Positions 1 to 8,292 of a stretch of DNA of 64,000 nt are shown here, piece after piece (the stretch's first letter is position 1; every line of letters begins with the position of its first letter). Both the position numbers and the translations under genes were made by a program. The notes under the pieces were generated by a model that saw only the letters and a program-made list of their open reading frames with translations, was not told the origin of the DNA and made no database searches. The DNA comes from Thermococcus sp. SY098 (GTDB lineage: Archaea; Methanobacteriota_B; Thermococci; Thermococcales; Thermococcaceae): assembly GCF_035621495.1 (NCBI RefSeq), contig NZ_CP141821.1, positions 1,082,760-1,146,759 of the forward strand, read 5' to 3'.

Positions 1-329
1 GGGACAAGGAGTTCATAGGAAAAGAGGCTTTACTCAAGCAGAAAGAGAGAGGACTGCCAAGCAAAATGGTGCACTTCAAGATGGTTGACAGAGGGATTCC
101 AAGAGCCGGCTATAAGGTTTACAAAGACGGAAAGGAGATTGGAGAAGTTACAAGCGGTACAATGTCACCGCTCTTGGGCATAGGAATTGGAATTGCATTC
201 GTCAAACCAGAATATGCCGTTCCTGGAGTTGAGATTGAGATAGAGATAAGAGGACAGAAGAAGAAAGCGGTAACTGTTTCACCTCCGTTCTATGACCCTA
301 AGAAGTACGGAGCGTTTAGAGAGGAGTGA
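1..329 (+). CDS. gcvT: Aminomethyltransferase (glycine cleavage T protein), 3' end only
   Basis: The gene enters from the left edge; the open frame is already running at base 3 ([11 protein letters not shown]...) and ends with a TGA at 327-329. The visible ~108 residues match the C-terminal beta-barrel domain of GcvT: FIGKEAL, then [24 protein letters not shown] and the ending PPFYDP. GcvT transfers the aminomethyl carbon of glycine from lipoyl-H protein to tetrahydrofolate or its archaeal analogue and releases ammonia. The folate-binding N-terminal part is outside the window, so start, promoter and operon cannot be judged. A 29-bp repeat with a hairpin follows the stop by about 60 bases. The family call rests on the C-terminal signature and is firm. 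Confidence 0.93.
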   Translation, partial: DKEFIGKEALLKQKERGLPSKMVHFKMVDRGIPRAGYKVYKDGKEIGEVTSGTMSPLLGIGIGIAFVKPEYAVPGVEIEIEIRGQKKKAVTVSPPFYDPKKYGAFREE

Positions 330-389
330 GGACGGAGGGGAAAGAATTCCCTTCCTTCTCTCTGACTTTCTCCCCTTCTTTTTATTACA

Positions 390-418
390 GGGGAAACTAC
401 GTTTCCCACACCCTTCCT
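390..418. repeat. 29-bp dispersed repeat, copy 1, with internal hairpin
   Basis: Identical over 29 bases to 33780-33808. It contains a perfect 7-bp inverted repeat, GGGAAAC-TAC-GTTTCCC (391-407), followed by the tail ACACCCTTCCT. It lies between two convergent genes (gcvT and taw3) after a pyrimidine-rich stretch, the same setting as copy 2 downstream of polB. It could be a transcription terminator or a mobile or recombination-related motif; the sequence does not decide. Confidence 0.75.
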
Positions 419-486
419 TTTCTCTTAACCTACTGGGAGGACTACCCCCCTCACCCCCGGTTCATACTTGATCTTATATAACCCCA

Positions 487-1143
487 TTATAGCTCCGATT
501 CTACCATATTTCTCAAAAACTTCTCTTTAACCTCATAAAACAGCTCATCTTCTCCAAGTTCATCTTTCAGCTTTTCAAAGTTTTCTTTAAGCCTCGGAAG
601 GCGGGATTTTGCCCTGATGAGCATTGAATTGCCTAACTCAACAGCAAACTTGAGATACTCATCATCAACCAGAACTCTACCGTCTTTCCCCAAAGGTGCC
701 GTCAGATACTCGGTTCCGTTTATCTCTACAAGAATTCTCTCTTTCACAGCTTTGAATGTTGTATACTTGAAGCCAGAGGCTAAACCAAGCTCATGGAGCT
801 TTTTACCTATCTCAAGGCTCTCCGCAACTATGTGGAATATCGGTGGTTGGGATTTTAGAAAGATGAAGCCCTTTTGGGCTTTCTTTAGACTCTCTTTTGC
901 CTCTTCAAATGTTATTGGTCTGTGCTCCTTTATGAGCCACCTGCTTAGTGGTTTGGCCCCTAAATCAGGCTCCTCTATAATTCCAATTCTACCGGAGCAT
1001 GAGCTCGTGGTGTAAACGCCTTTGATTGAATTGATAAGCATGAGTAAATCAACAATATCTTCATCAACTTTTTTCTCTCTTATCGCTGTGAACAGGCTTT
1101 GGAGTGCTTCTCTCTTGGCTTTCATCCCAATTTCACCCCTCAT
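487..1143 (-). CDS. taw3: tRNA(Phe) 7-((3-amino-3-carboxypropyl)-4-demethylwyosine N4)-methyltransferase Taw3
   Basis: A 218-residue TYW3 family protein. The signature SSCSGR is at residues 47-52 and the LGxxL-like sequence LHELGLASGFK follows later, as in archaeal Taw3. The family N4-methylates the wyosine precursor at G37 of tRNA-Phe with S-adenosylmethionine. The listed ATG at 1143 gives MRGEIGMKAKRE; the internal ATG at 1125 (MKAKRE) is an alternative start because the extra six residues are not typical. It converges on gcvT and is followed upstream by tRNA-His on the opposite strand. The length is usual for the family. Confidence 0.9.
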   Translation of the reverse strand: MRGEIGMKAKREALQSLFTAIREKKVDEDIVDLLMLINSIKGVYTTSSCSGRIGIIEEPDLGAKPLSRWLIKEHRPITFEEAKESLKKAQKGFIFLKSQPPIFHIVAESLEIGKKLHELGLASGFKYTTFKAVKERILVEINGTEYLTAPLGKDGRVLVDDEYLKFAVELGNSMLIRAKSRLPRLKENFEKLKDELGEDELFYEVKEKFLRNMVESEL

Positions 1144-1230
1144 AACTCAACTGAGTTAAAACTCCATAAATTCCCGGTTAAATTAGATTAAATGCCCTGA
1201 GATTTGTTCTTTGATGTATTTTGGCGAAAA

Positions 1231-1240
1231 CTTTATAAAG
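1231..1240 (+). promoter_or_regulatory. TATA box of tRNA-His
   Basis: CTTTATAAAG preceded by a purine-rich BRE-like GCGAAAA. Its centre is about 31 bases before the encoded G-1 of tRNA-His, the expected archaeal spacing for a short leader. Confidence 0.7.
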
Positions 1241-1266
1241 ATATCCCAAAAAGCTAAGTTGGAAGT

Positions 1267-1344
1267 GGCCGGGGTGGTGTAGCCTGGTTAGCACAGGGGA
1301 CTGTGGATCCCCTAGCCCGGGTTCAAATCCCGGCCCCGGCCCCA
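1267..1344 (+). tRNA. tRNA-His (anticodon GUG)
   Basis: The full cloverleaf can be drawn. Acceptor arms are GCCGGGG (1268-1274) and CCCCGGC (1334-1340). The anticodon stem GGGGA/TCCCC encloses the loop CTGTGGA, giving anticodon GTG. The T stem is CCCGG/CCCGG with loop GTTCAAAT. The histidine identity element is encoded in DNA: an extra G-1 at 1267 faces C73 at 1341. CCA (1342-1344) is also genome-encoded. No intron is present. A short T run follows at 1351-1355 and may terminate transcription. Confidence 0.96.
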
Positions 1345-1590
1345 TAACGATTTTTACCTGAAGTATAGTTGCCTTTTCTCTCAAGAGAATTTATTCAAGA
1401 TTAACGATGATGTAACGTATCGTTTGCTTTTAGCAAATCCTTGCACTATGGAGAGAACATGATAAATCATTAAATCCCTTTTCAGAGTCTTGTTATTTTT
1501 TAGAAGCCTTACAATTGTTGCAAGTTTTTGAAAAAATCAGATAAATAAATTTTTATGTGATAAATTACAATAGTAACAATAGGTGACTTA

Positions 1591-2337
1591 ATGATGAAAA
1601 AGGTAATTAAGACAGGATTGCCCGAGATAGATGCCGTCTTGGGAGGAGGGTTAATTAACAGAGGAAATCTGCTGATTTCCTATGACAGGAGATCCTTGGG
1701 ATGGGTGCTTGCATTAAAGATATTCAAGAATTTGTTAAATCAGATTGGGGTTGGAGTGATATTCAATACAACATTACCACTCTCTAAGCTTAAATTAAGA
1801 GCAGGGTACCTTGGCATTGATTTTGATGAGGAAGGAAGTAAAGGGAATCTCTACATAATTGACATACTCGGATCAAAATATGACATCCCACAAAATGAAT
1901 CATATGTTTATCAGATAAAAGACTGGAGCGACGAAACGGCTCTTCCAAAGTTAATACGGCTTTATCAGGAACTTGCAACCAAAATTCCGAAAGATAAAAT
2001 AATCATAGGGCTCGTAGCAACATTAGAAGGTCTCTATCACGAATTTGGAGAGCGTTTCATGAACAATACAATTAAGGCATCATTGGCAAGTTTCGAAAAA
2101 GGGGAATTAAAGAAACTGAATATGGTGACGATTTCACTCCTGAACAGGGAGGCAGTTCCACACCACATCACCGCATGGCTGTACAGTCTAAGCGATCAGA
2201 TTATAGAGTTTACATCACAGATGACACCTGAAGGTCTTAAAGAGACCGTAGTAATACCAAAGTCCCTACTTCCAGGTTTCAGGACAAAATGTTATACAAT
2301 GAAAATCTCAGAAAAAGAAGAAGTTACTCTCTTTTGA
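1591..2337 (+). CDS. KaiC/RecA-like protein lacking the Walker A motif
   Basis: A 248-residue protein that begins like an archaeal KaiC-type ATPase: GLPEIDAVLGGGL at residues 9-21, then a hydrophobic strand. Where KaiC proteins have a GPPGSGKTT P-loop, this one has ISYDRRSLGW, so ATP binding is doubtful. The rest keeps the alternating strand/helix pattern of the fold (for example KIIIGLVATLEGLY near the Walker B position). Two adjacent ATGs (1591, 1594) follow GGTGA at 1582-1586; the second has the more normal spacing. It stands alone between tRNA-His and a convergent small gene. It may be a regulatory or scaffold protein; no function can be assigned. Confidence 0.7.
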   Translation: MMKKVIKTGLPEIDAVLGGGLINRGNLLISYDRRSLGWVLALKIFKNLLNQIGVGVIFNTTLPLSKLKLRAGYLGIDFDEEGSKGNLYIIDILGSKYDIPQNESYVYQIKDWSDETALPKLIRLYQELATKIPKDKIIIGLVATLEGLYHEFGERFMNNTIKASLASFEKGELKKLNMVTISLLNREAVPHHITAWLYSLSDQIIEFTSQMTPEGLKETVVIPKSLLPGFRTKCYTMKISEKEEVTLF

Positions 2338-2459
2338 AATTCTTTTTTCATTTGCAGACTACGAGAATTTTGAGTAAAAGACTTTCCAAAATATTTCAAA
2401 TGCCTAAGTCTTGTTTTTATTATTCTTTATCCAATCACTTACAAACTTCATCAACAATA

Positions 2460-2669
2460 TTAATGCCTCACAACCCTAACCAAACTGTAAACTCCTGCCT
2501 CTTCTTTGATAAGTCCCCTCTGCTTGGCAATCTCCAGCAAAGGCTTTAAATCAAGGAGAGGAATCCCATACCTGCTGCAGTTGTTCACAAGGACTGGCCA
2601 AGAGGCGCTGCCCCCAAAATCCCTAATCATCTTTAGCAAAGCTCTCAACTCAGAAGCTTCCCTATCCAT
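2460..2669 (-). CDS. Small winged-helix-like protein, unknown
   Basis: Sixty-nine residues. The start is well supported: a strong GGAGGTGA lies six bases before the ATG at 2669, and a TATA-like GTTATAAATATGA lies about 70 bases upstream on the same strand (around 2735). The sequence ELRALLKMIRDFGG...LKPLLEIAKQRGLIKEEAGVYSL resembles the end of a winged helix (helix, recognition helix, beta wing), so a small DNA- or protein-binding role is possible. It is not recognised as a named family. An overlapping reading frame on the plus strand has no ribosome site and is dismissed. Confidence 0.6.
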   Translation of the reverse strand: MDREASELRALLKMIRDFGGSASWPVLVNNCSRYGIPLLDLKPLLEIAKQRGLIKEEAGVYSLVRVVRH

Positions 2670-2879
2670 AACCTCACCTCCTCCGTAACTCTGATTTGAA
2701 GAAAAGACAAAACAAATTAGTCAAAACTCATATTTATAACTTATCATAGAGCAAGAAGTATTTAGAACTTCACTTATAGCAGAGCAGGTTTTTGTTTCTA
2801 TATTTATTTAGCACTATAGTTGCCAACTTATTTCACAGAGAACATTGACTCATTTCAAGCTAAAAAGAAAAAGTTCCAG

Positions 2880-4182
2880 TCAGAATGGCAAGCCATAATG
2901 CTTAACAACGAGTTCATCAATGCCAAGTTTCTCTAACAGCCGAAGCGGAACTTGCATAGAAACTTGAACTATCCCTGGTAATCTTCCGATTTCAACTGCC
3001 CCGCTTATGGTAACCCTGTTCCTAACTTCTTCAACGCTCATACCAAAGAGCTTTGCAGCCCTCTTAAAGCCATCCATCGCAGCATCATTTATGTTCGGGC
3101 CCGATCCAATTATCTGCACCGGAGCAACTGGTTCAACTTCAATGCCGAACCTCTTTGCGAGCTTTTGAACATTGTCCCATTCATCCTTCTTCCACGGTTT
3201 AGCTAATGGAGGCAGATCTTCTTCTGGTGGGAGGAGTATTGGGCCGTCAAGGTTGATGTTCTTCACAACTGATACCTCTACAACACTCTCTGCAGTTACG
3301 TCGGTTGTATGTCCAGCAACTTCTCCATCCCCCTGCATTGCATGAGCATCTCCAGCGTAAACTCCTCCTCCATTCACTTTCACTGGGGCTATTACAATGG
3401 CACCTTCTCTAACCGCATCAACATCCAGGTGTCCATCAGTCAATTTTGTCTCATAGTCTTCTTTTGTAATTGCGTATGGATGGGGTGCATCTATTAGGAA
3501 ATACCCAAAGTCACCAGCATTATGAGAATCCGGAATATCCACTGCAGGCACTGTTCCCAATTGGCCTAAAAATGGGCGAATTCTTGAAGGCACTCCAACA
3601 ATGTCTGCTTTTGCAAAGATGAGAATTGGGACTTGTTTTGAATTTTTAGGCAGAGCATGCCATTCCCAAGCATTTTTAGCTATCTCCTCGGCAGTCTTTT
3701 TGTCAACAGTGACTCCGATTCCTAATCCATGGTCGAAGACCATTGTATAGCCGTTCACCATTTTGAATGGCGATGCAGGAGAGCCGCAGTGCTTACATCT
3801 TACGGCATCTTCCCCAATTCCCTCAACTTCAAATTCTGGCCAAGGCTCGTTACAAGAGGGGCACTTCTTTGCAACGTATGGATCTCCTACAAAGCTCCCC
3901 TCCCTTGTCGTGTCAACACCAGAAGAGGCTGCCTTTGACAAAACCTTTATGCTTTTTATTTTTATGACAATGCCGTCCCCAACCTTTGCACCTTCCACTG
4001 CAACTGGGATGTTAACTTCATGCCCCCCCTCTAATGGTCGGCGTTATCATTGGGCCCCAGCATCCTGGGGCAGTAAGGAAGACTATTTTTCCTCCATCAG
4101 CCACTGGGCCAAGCATTTTGGAATGTGGCCCAATAATGCCGTTTGTTTGTAGGTCATTAAAAACCTCATCTTCAACGACCAT
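2880..4182 (-). pseudogene. Acetamidase/formamidase (FmdA/AmdA family), frameshifted
   Basis: Two frames together make one FmdA/AmdA amidase, which hydrolyses short amides to ammonium and a carboxylate. The N-terminal part starts at ATG 4182, six bases after GGAGGTG, and reads MVVEDEVFNDLQTNGIIG...CWGPMITPTIRGG. It then meets a run of seven G (plus-strand C, 4023-4029), which leads to a TGA at 4018-4020. With six G the reading continues as RGGHEVNIPVAVEGAKVGD into the 372-residue downstream frame. That part holds two CxxC pairs (residues 46/49 and 68/71, a zinc ribbon) and the core around GDAHAMQGDGEVAGHT. Everything downstream is intact, so this is a recent frameshift, a sequencing error, or slippage. 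An internal GTG at 3998 is unlikely to be a true start. Confidence 0.85.
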
Positions 4183-4290
4183 CAAAACACCTCCATCATT
4201 GACTCTGATTTAAGAAAAGACCAAAATAAAGATCAGCAAAGGATGTATTTATAGATTGCTACGCCCCATTAAAAATCAAAGCTAAACTGC

Positions 4291-5115
4291 TCATCCCTTA
4301 ACCGCACCGCTCGTATATCCTCTTATGAGGTATTTGCCCAGAGCTATCATGATAATCAGTGTTGGAAGAGCAACCATTAGAGCTCCAGCCATCTGAACGT
4401 TCCAGTTTGCAACGAAGCTCCCCTTAAGGTTTGCAAGCATAACAGTTGCGGGCATCGCCTCTTCCCCTCTTGTGAGGACCACACCAAAGAGATAGTCGTT
4501 CCAAATGCTTGTGAACTGATAGATAGCTGTGACGACGAATGCCGGCATCGAGAGAGGTAGAATGATCTTCGTGTAGATCCCAGCGGCACTTGCCCCATCA
4601 ACCTTTGCCGCTTCAACCAGCTCGTCTGGAATTTCATAGTAATAGTTCGTGAAGAGCAGGGTAGTTATCGGAATTCCATACGCGGTGTGCGTTAAAACAA
4701 GGCCCGGAATTGTATTGTACAGTCCAAGACGTGAAATCAATCTAACGAGAGGAATAAGGATCGACTGGTATGGCAGGAATACCCCAAACGTTATCAGAAT
4801 CAGCAATTTCTTTGAAACACTGCCCCTAAGAAGCTTTGCCAACGTAAAACCAGCCAAAGAGCCAAGTGCAGTTGAAAATATGGTTGCAAGGGTTGTGAAT
4901 ACTAAGCTGTTTATAATTGGCCTCTTAAGGCTCTCAAAAGCGATTTTATATGCCCCAAAATATGGGGGAAGAACCAGCTGTATTGGAGTTGTCAAAGCTA
5001 CCTGCTCTCCTGTCTTTGTTGAGGTTGTTACAGCACTCCAGATTGGGAGAAGGTATCCAAAAGCCAAGAAGATCAGAACTGCATACATGAGAATCCTCAG
5101 CGGCTTTACCTTCAT
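4291..5115 (-). CDS. Sugar ABC transporter permease, MalG type
   Basis: A 274-residue inner membrane permease with six predicted hydrophobic segments. The EAA loop that contacts the ATPase is EAAKVDGASAAGIYTKIILP, in the second half. The start ATG overlaps the stop of the partner permease (ATGA-type overlap at 5112-5115), so the two are translationally coupled. With the upstream permease and lipoprotein it forms an importer of CUT1 type. No ATPase gene is adjacent; an MsmX/MalK-like shared ATPase encoded elsewhere would be required. Glucose or a related hexose is inferred from the binding protein. Confidence 0.88.
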   Translation of the reverse strand: MKVKPLRILMYAVLIFLAFGYLLPIWSAVTTSTKTGEQVALTTPIQLVLPPYFGAYKIAFESLKRPIINSLVFTTLATIFSTALGSLAGFTLAKLLRGSVSKKLLILITFGVFLPYQSILIPLVRLISRLGLYNTIPGLVLTHTAYGIPITTLLFTNYYYEIPDELVEAAKVDGASAAGIYTKIILPLSMPAFVVTAIYQFTSIWNDYLFGVVLTRGEEAMPATVMLANLKGSFVANWNVQMAGALMVALPTLIIMIALGKYLIRGYTSGAVKG

Positions 5116-5990
5116 TCTTCCTCACCCCTGTAACTCCAGTACAGATAGGGCAACACAACGGCAAGTGCCATTAAGAGGAGAATTGTTGCTATTGCAGCAC
5201 CATATGCAAAGTTTGTCTTTGCAAAGGTTTCCTTATACATCTGAACAGCCAAGATAAACGTTGAGGTTCCAGGACCTCCGCGGGTGAGCACCCAGATGAA
5301 GTCGAACGCTTTTAACGAGAACACCATGAGAACCACGAATGCACTGAGCGTTGGCTTAACCAGCTGGGGAATTACAACATACCTGTAAAGCTGCCATGTA
5401 CTTGCCCCGTCTATTACAGCAGCCTCATAGTGATCAACTGGAATTGACCGTATCCCTGCCAAATAGATTATCATCGTATAGCCTGAGAACTGCCATATCA
5501 AGGCTATTATTATGCAGTACATTGCAATTTTAGGATCAGTTATCCACCTGCTCTTCAAAAATTCTAAGTGCAGCTTTCCAAAAAGAGTATTTAACACACC
5601 GCTTGAGGGGTCATACATCCATGCCCACAGAGTTGCGGTAACTACAAATGACAGGGCAAATGGAAGGGCATAAATCGTCCTGAATCCGCTTTCAAATCTA
5701 ATCCTTCTGTCAAGCATGATCGCAAGGAGAAGGCCCATTAAAATCGAGCCTGGCACAAAGAGAAGCAGGAGAAGGATGTTATTTTTCAAGGAAGTCCAGA
5801 AAACGGGATCATGAAAGAGCTGCCTATATTGAAGCAAGCCCACAAATCTATAAGATGGCAACAAACCTCTCCAATCCGTAAATGAGATGTAGATGTTCCA
5901 CAAAACCGCAACATACACAAAAACTCCCACAAGAATCAAAGCCGGAGACAAAAATAAAAGGATGTAGGGGAGATCAGGGGATTTCCTCAT
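5112..5990 (-). CDS. Sugar ABC transporter permease, MalF type
   Basis: About 293 residues with six hydrophobic segments and the EAA motif EAAVIDGASTWQLYRYVVIP. An upstream in-frame ATG at 6020 exists, but the ATG at 5990 (MRKSPDLPYILLF) is preceded by GGAGGGG at normal spacing and leaves a clean 14-base gap after the lipoprotein gene, so 5990 is chosen. It pairs with the MalG-type permease downstream to make the membrane channel of a CUT1 sugar importer. Confidence 0.87.
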   Translation of the reverse strand: MRKSPDLPYILLFLSPALILVGVFVYVAVLWNIYISFTDWRGLLPSYRFVGLLQYRQLFHDPVFWTSLKNNILLLLLFVPGSILMGLLLAIMLDRRIRFESGFRTIYALPFALSFVVTATLWAWMYDPSSGVLNTLFGKLHLEFLKSRWITDPKIAMYCIIIALIWQFSGYTMIIYLAGIRSIPVDHYEAAVIDGASTWQLYRYVVIPQLVKPTLSAFVVLMVFSLKAFDFIWVLTRGGPGTSTFILAVQMYKETFAKTNFAYGAAIATILLLMALAVVLPYLYWSYRGEEE

Positions 5991-6004
5991 TAAGTCCCCT
6001 CCAT

Positions 6005-7324
6005 TCAGCTGAGCTTCCACTCTTTTATCTTGTTTGGAATCAGGTCTTTCTTCATGGCATTTATGATCTCTGTCATTGCCTTGTTCACATCTTTGCTTGT
6101 TGCGAGTTCAGAAATTATGTCGTTGAGATCAGCTGCAAATGCTTCTGGAACTGCACTTCCGTGAGCAATGCTCGGGATCATCTTTGTGTCCGGTGACCTA
6201 AGCTCCTTCATGAAAGCTTTTTGTATTGGGTCATACGGATCAGCGGGAGCGTCCATTCTTGGTGGTATCGATCCTTTTATTGGGTTGAACGTGTTCTGAG
6301 CTTCAACTGTTCCTATAAAGCTGAGCCACTTCTTAGCAGCGTCTGGATGGGCAGCCTTAGCTGGAAGAACGAATGTATCTATAACAAGGTCATAAACTCC
6401 AGCTGGTATTGGAATTGCACCATAGTCAACGTTTGGCTTCCAGCCTTTTGCTTTGAAGTAACCATTTGCCCAATCACCCATTAGAGTCATGGCAGCCTCC
6501 CCTTTGTAAACCATTGCACATGCTTCATCCCATGTTTTTGCTGCATGATCCGGATTTGAATATTCAATGTATTTTACAAAGTACTCAAGAACCTTCTTGA
6601 GAGTTGGATCGTTGTCGCTTATCTCGCCGTTTATGAATTTCTGGTAGTAGTCAATTCCTCCCACTGCAACAAGCATGACTTCAAAGACCTGAGTCGCTGG
6701 CCACTTGTTTCTGTCACCGAGGGCAAATGGTGTGACACCGTTCTTTTTGAGCTTCTCAGCAACGGCAAAGAGATCATCGATAGTTTTTATGCTTGCAGGG
6801 TCGATTCCATATTTCTCAAATATCTTTTTGTTGTACCAGATTACATTGGCCCTGTGAACGTTGATAGGAACAGCATAATAGTGGTTGTTGAAGATCACCA
6901 TCTGCTCAATGACATCTGGATAGTTCTTCTTCATGTCATCTGTCCAAATGTCATCAATTGGAGAAAGCTGGTTGGCTTTAATGTATCTCGCCATTTCGTA
7001 ACCTGCGTGAACCTGGAATGTGTCGGGGGGCTTTCCAGCAAGCATTAAAGACTGGAGGATCATCTTCATGTTAACTCCAGCCCCACCGCTCACAGGATTT
7101 GCTTTTATTTCGATGTTTGGATATTTTTCTTGGAACTTTTTAGCAAGAGCATCAAAAGCTTCCTTTTCACCACCGGCAGTCCACCAGTGGTAAATTTCAA
7201 GAACTTCTTTTTGTGCCTGAGTTGCAGTGGGAGTTGTCTCCTTTTGAGAGATACACCCAGAAACTACTGCGGTTGCTAAAATTCCGATTATCAAATATAC
7301 AAATAGCTGCCTTCTTTTGGACAT
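6005..7324 (-). CDS. Sugar-binding lipoprotein, glucose/mannose-type ABC importer
   Basis: A 439-residue extracellular solute-binding protein. An N-terminal signal ends in the lipobox VVSGC (Cys24), followed by a short Thr-rich linker. Several segments recall the Thermus glucose/galactose-binding protein: GGAGVN, PPDTFQVHAGYE, VPINVHRANVIWYNK, GDWANGY and TFNPIKGSIPPR. Glucose or a related monosaccharide is therefore the likeliest ligand. The ATG at 7324 is chosen over one at 7351 because GGAGGG lies six bases before it. A TATA-like ATAAATATTTAAAG lies upstream near 7375. It is the first gene of a three-gene operon with the two permeases. Confidence 0.87.
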   Translation of the reverse strand: MSKRRQLFVYLIIGILATAVVSGCISQKETTPTATQAQKEVLEIYHWWTAGGEKEAFDALAKKFQEKYPNIEIKANPVSGGAGVNMKMILQSLMLAGKPPDTFQVHAGYEMARYIKANQLSPIDDIWTDDMKKNYPDVIEQMVIFNNHYYAVPINVHRANVIWYNKKIFEKYGIDPASIKTIDDLFAVAEKLKKNGVTPFALGDRNKWPATQVFEVMLVAVGGIDYYQKFINGEISDNDPTLKKVLEYFVKYIEYSNPDHAAKTWDEACAMVYKGEAAMTLMGDWANGYFKAKGWKPNVDYGAIPIPAGVYDLVIDTFVLPAKAAHPDAAKKWLSFIGTVEAQNTFNPIKGSIPPRMDAPADPYDPIQKAFMKELRSPDTKMIPSIAHGSAVPEAFAADLNDIISELATSKDVNKAMTEIINAMKKDLIPNKIKEWKLS

Positions 7325-7532
7325 AGAGAACCCTCCATAGAGGGATTTCATGAGATTTTACGAAACTCAGCTTTAAATATTTATCGGTGATAGATTAGAG
7401 AGCTTTTGGTGTAAAAACCTGGGCTTTTGTGTTTTTGATTTTATTTCAATATGTGTCACTTAGGTTCCTTATTATATGTGAACTAATATCTGGAAGTTTA
7501 CAAATTGTACGGTTTCTATTTAGTCAAAGCAC

Positions 7533-8225
7533 TCACCACACCACACTCAGCAACTCACCACCATAGAACAGCCACAACAGAATTGCGGTGCTCATTGGAA
7601 CTGTGAACTCATCCCAAGCGGAGTAAATGGGTAAACTCTCCATGAATGTAGCAACTGAGGCAACAAATGTCAACAGTCCGAGCCCATAGGAAGCCCCAAC
7701 CACTTTGTGGGCACCTATCAATGCAAAGATTGACACAACAAACATCGTTAAGCTGCCGATTACTGTTTTATTCTTGTTCCATGGGATTCTAATCCCACCA
7801 ACTGCCTGCCCAACAACGGCGTTGAAGCAGTCGCCAAACGTGGAGACCCAAAGAGCCGCCAAAGCTATAAGCTTCGGGAAAACTGTGCATATCATTCCCA
7901 TAGTCACCCAAAAGAGAAAGCTCCCCATGTAGTGATTCCCCTCGAGCTCATCCTCTCTCGCCATCTGCCTGTAGCTAATCTCAGCAATTGGAACCGTAAT
8001 TTTCCAGCCCTTTCTCAGCTTGAGATGCTGCAGGGTGTAGATGAATGCCAAGAACCATACAACGAAAAGGGTGATATACTTTGGTGTGAAAAGTATTATT
8101 GGCGCTCCTAAAATGCCAGGGGAAATATGCCAAAGCTTTCTAACCAGTTCACGTCTGCCAATTCTGTTTTCAATTTTACTGAAAACCTTTGATTTAAATT
8201 TCAGCGGCATAAATCTCGCTTCCAT
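7533..8225 (-). CDS. Polyprenol/dolichol-kinase-like membrane protein
   Basis: A 230-residue polytopic membrane protein with about six hydrophobic segments. The central motif STFGDCFNAVVGQAVGG followed by WNKNKTVIGSL matches the CTP-dependent kinase/cytidylyltransferase family (dolichol kinase, phytol kinase, CdsA-like), where the GDxxAxxxG and KTxxGS elements bind the nucleotide. In archaea such proteins may phosphorylate polyprenols or form CDP-lipids. ATG 8225 has no ribosome site. A TATA-like sequence (AAATATTTATATGG) ends only a few bases before it, so a leaderless start at ATG 8210 (MPLKFKSK) is possible. The exact substrate is not known. Confidence 0.72.
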   Translation of the reverse strand: MEARFMPLKFKSKVFSKIENRIGRRELVRKLWHISPGILGAPIILFTPKYITLFVVWFLAFIYTLQHLKLRKGWKITVPIAEISYRQMAREDELEGNHYMGSFLFWVTMGMICTVFPKLIALAALWVSTFGDCFNAVVGQAVGGIRIPWNKNKTVIGSLTMFVVSIFALIGAHKVVGASYGLGLLTFVASVATFMESLPIYSAWDEFTVPMSTAILLWLFYGGELLSVVW

Positions 8226-8292
8226 ATAAATATTTAGGAAAAAGACAATATTTAAAGTTTTCTACAAATGTTCATGAAACTTTCGACAATTG

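Noticed and set aside
7376-7392. TGM-like half-site upstream of the glucose-type lipoprotein
   Set aside because: Only GTGATA is good; the other half matches poorly (about 8 of 12), so not called an operator.
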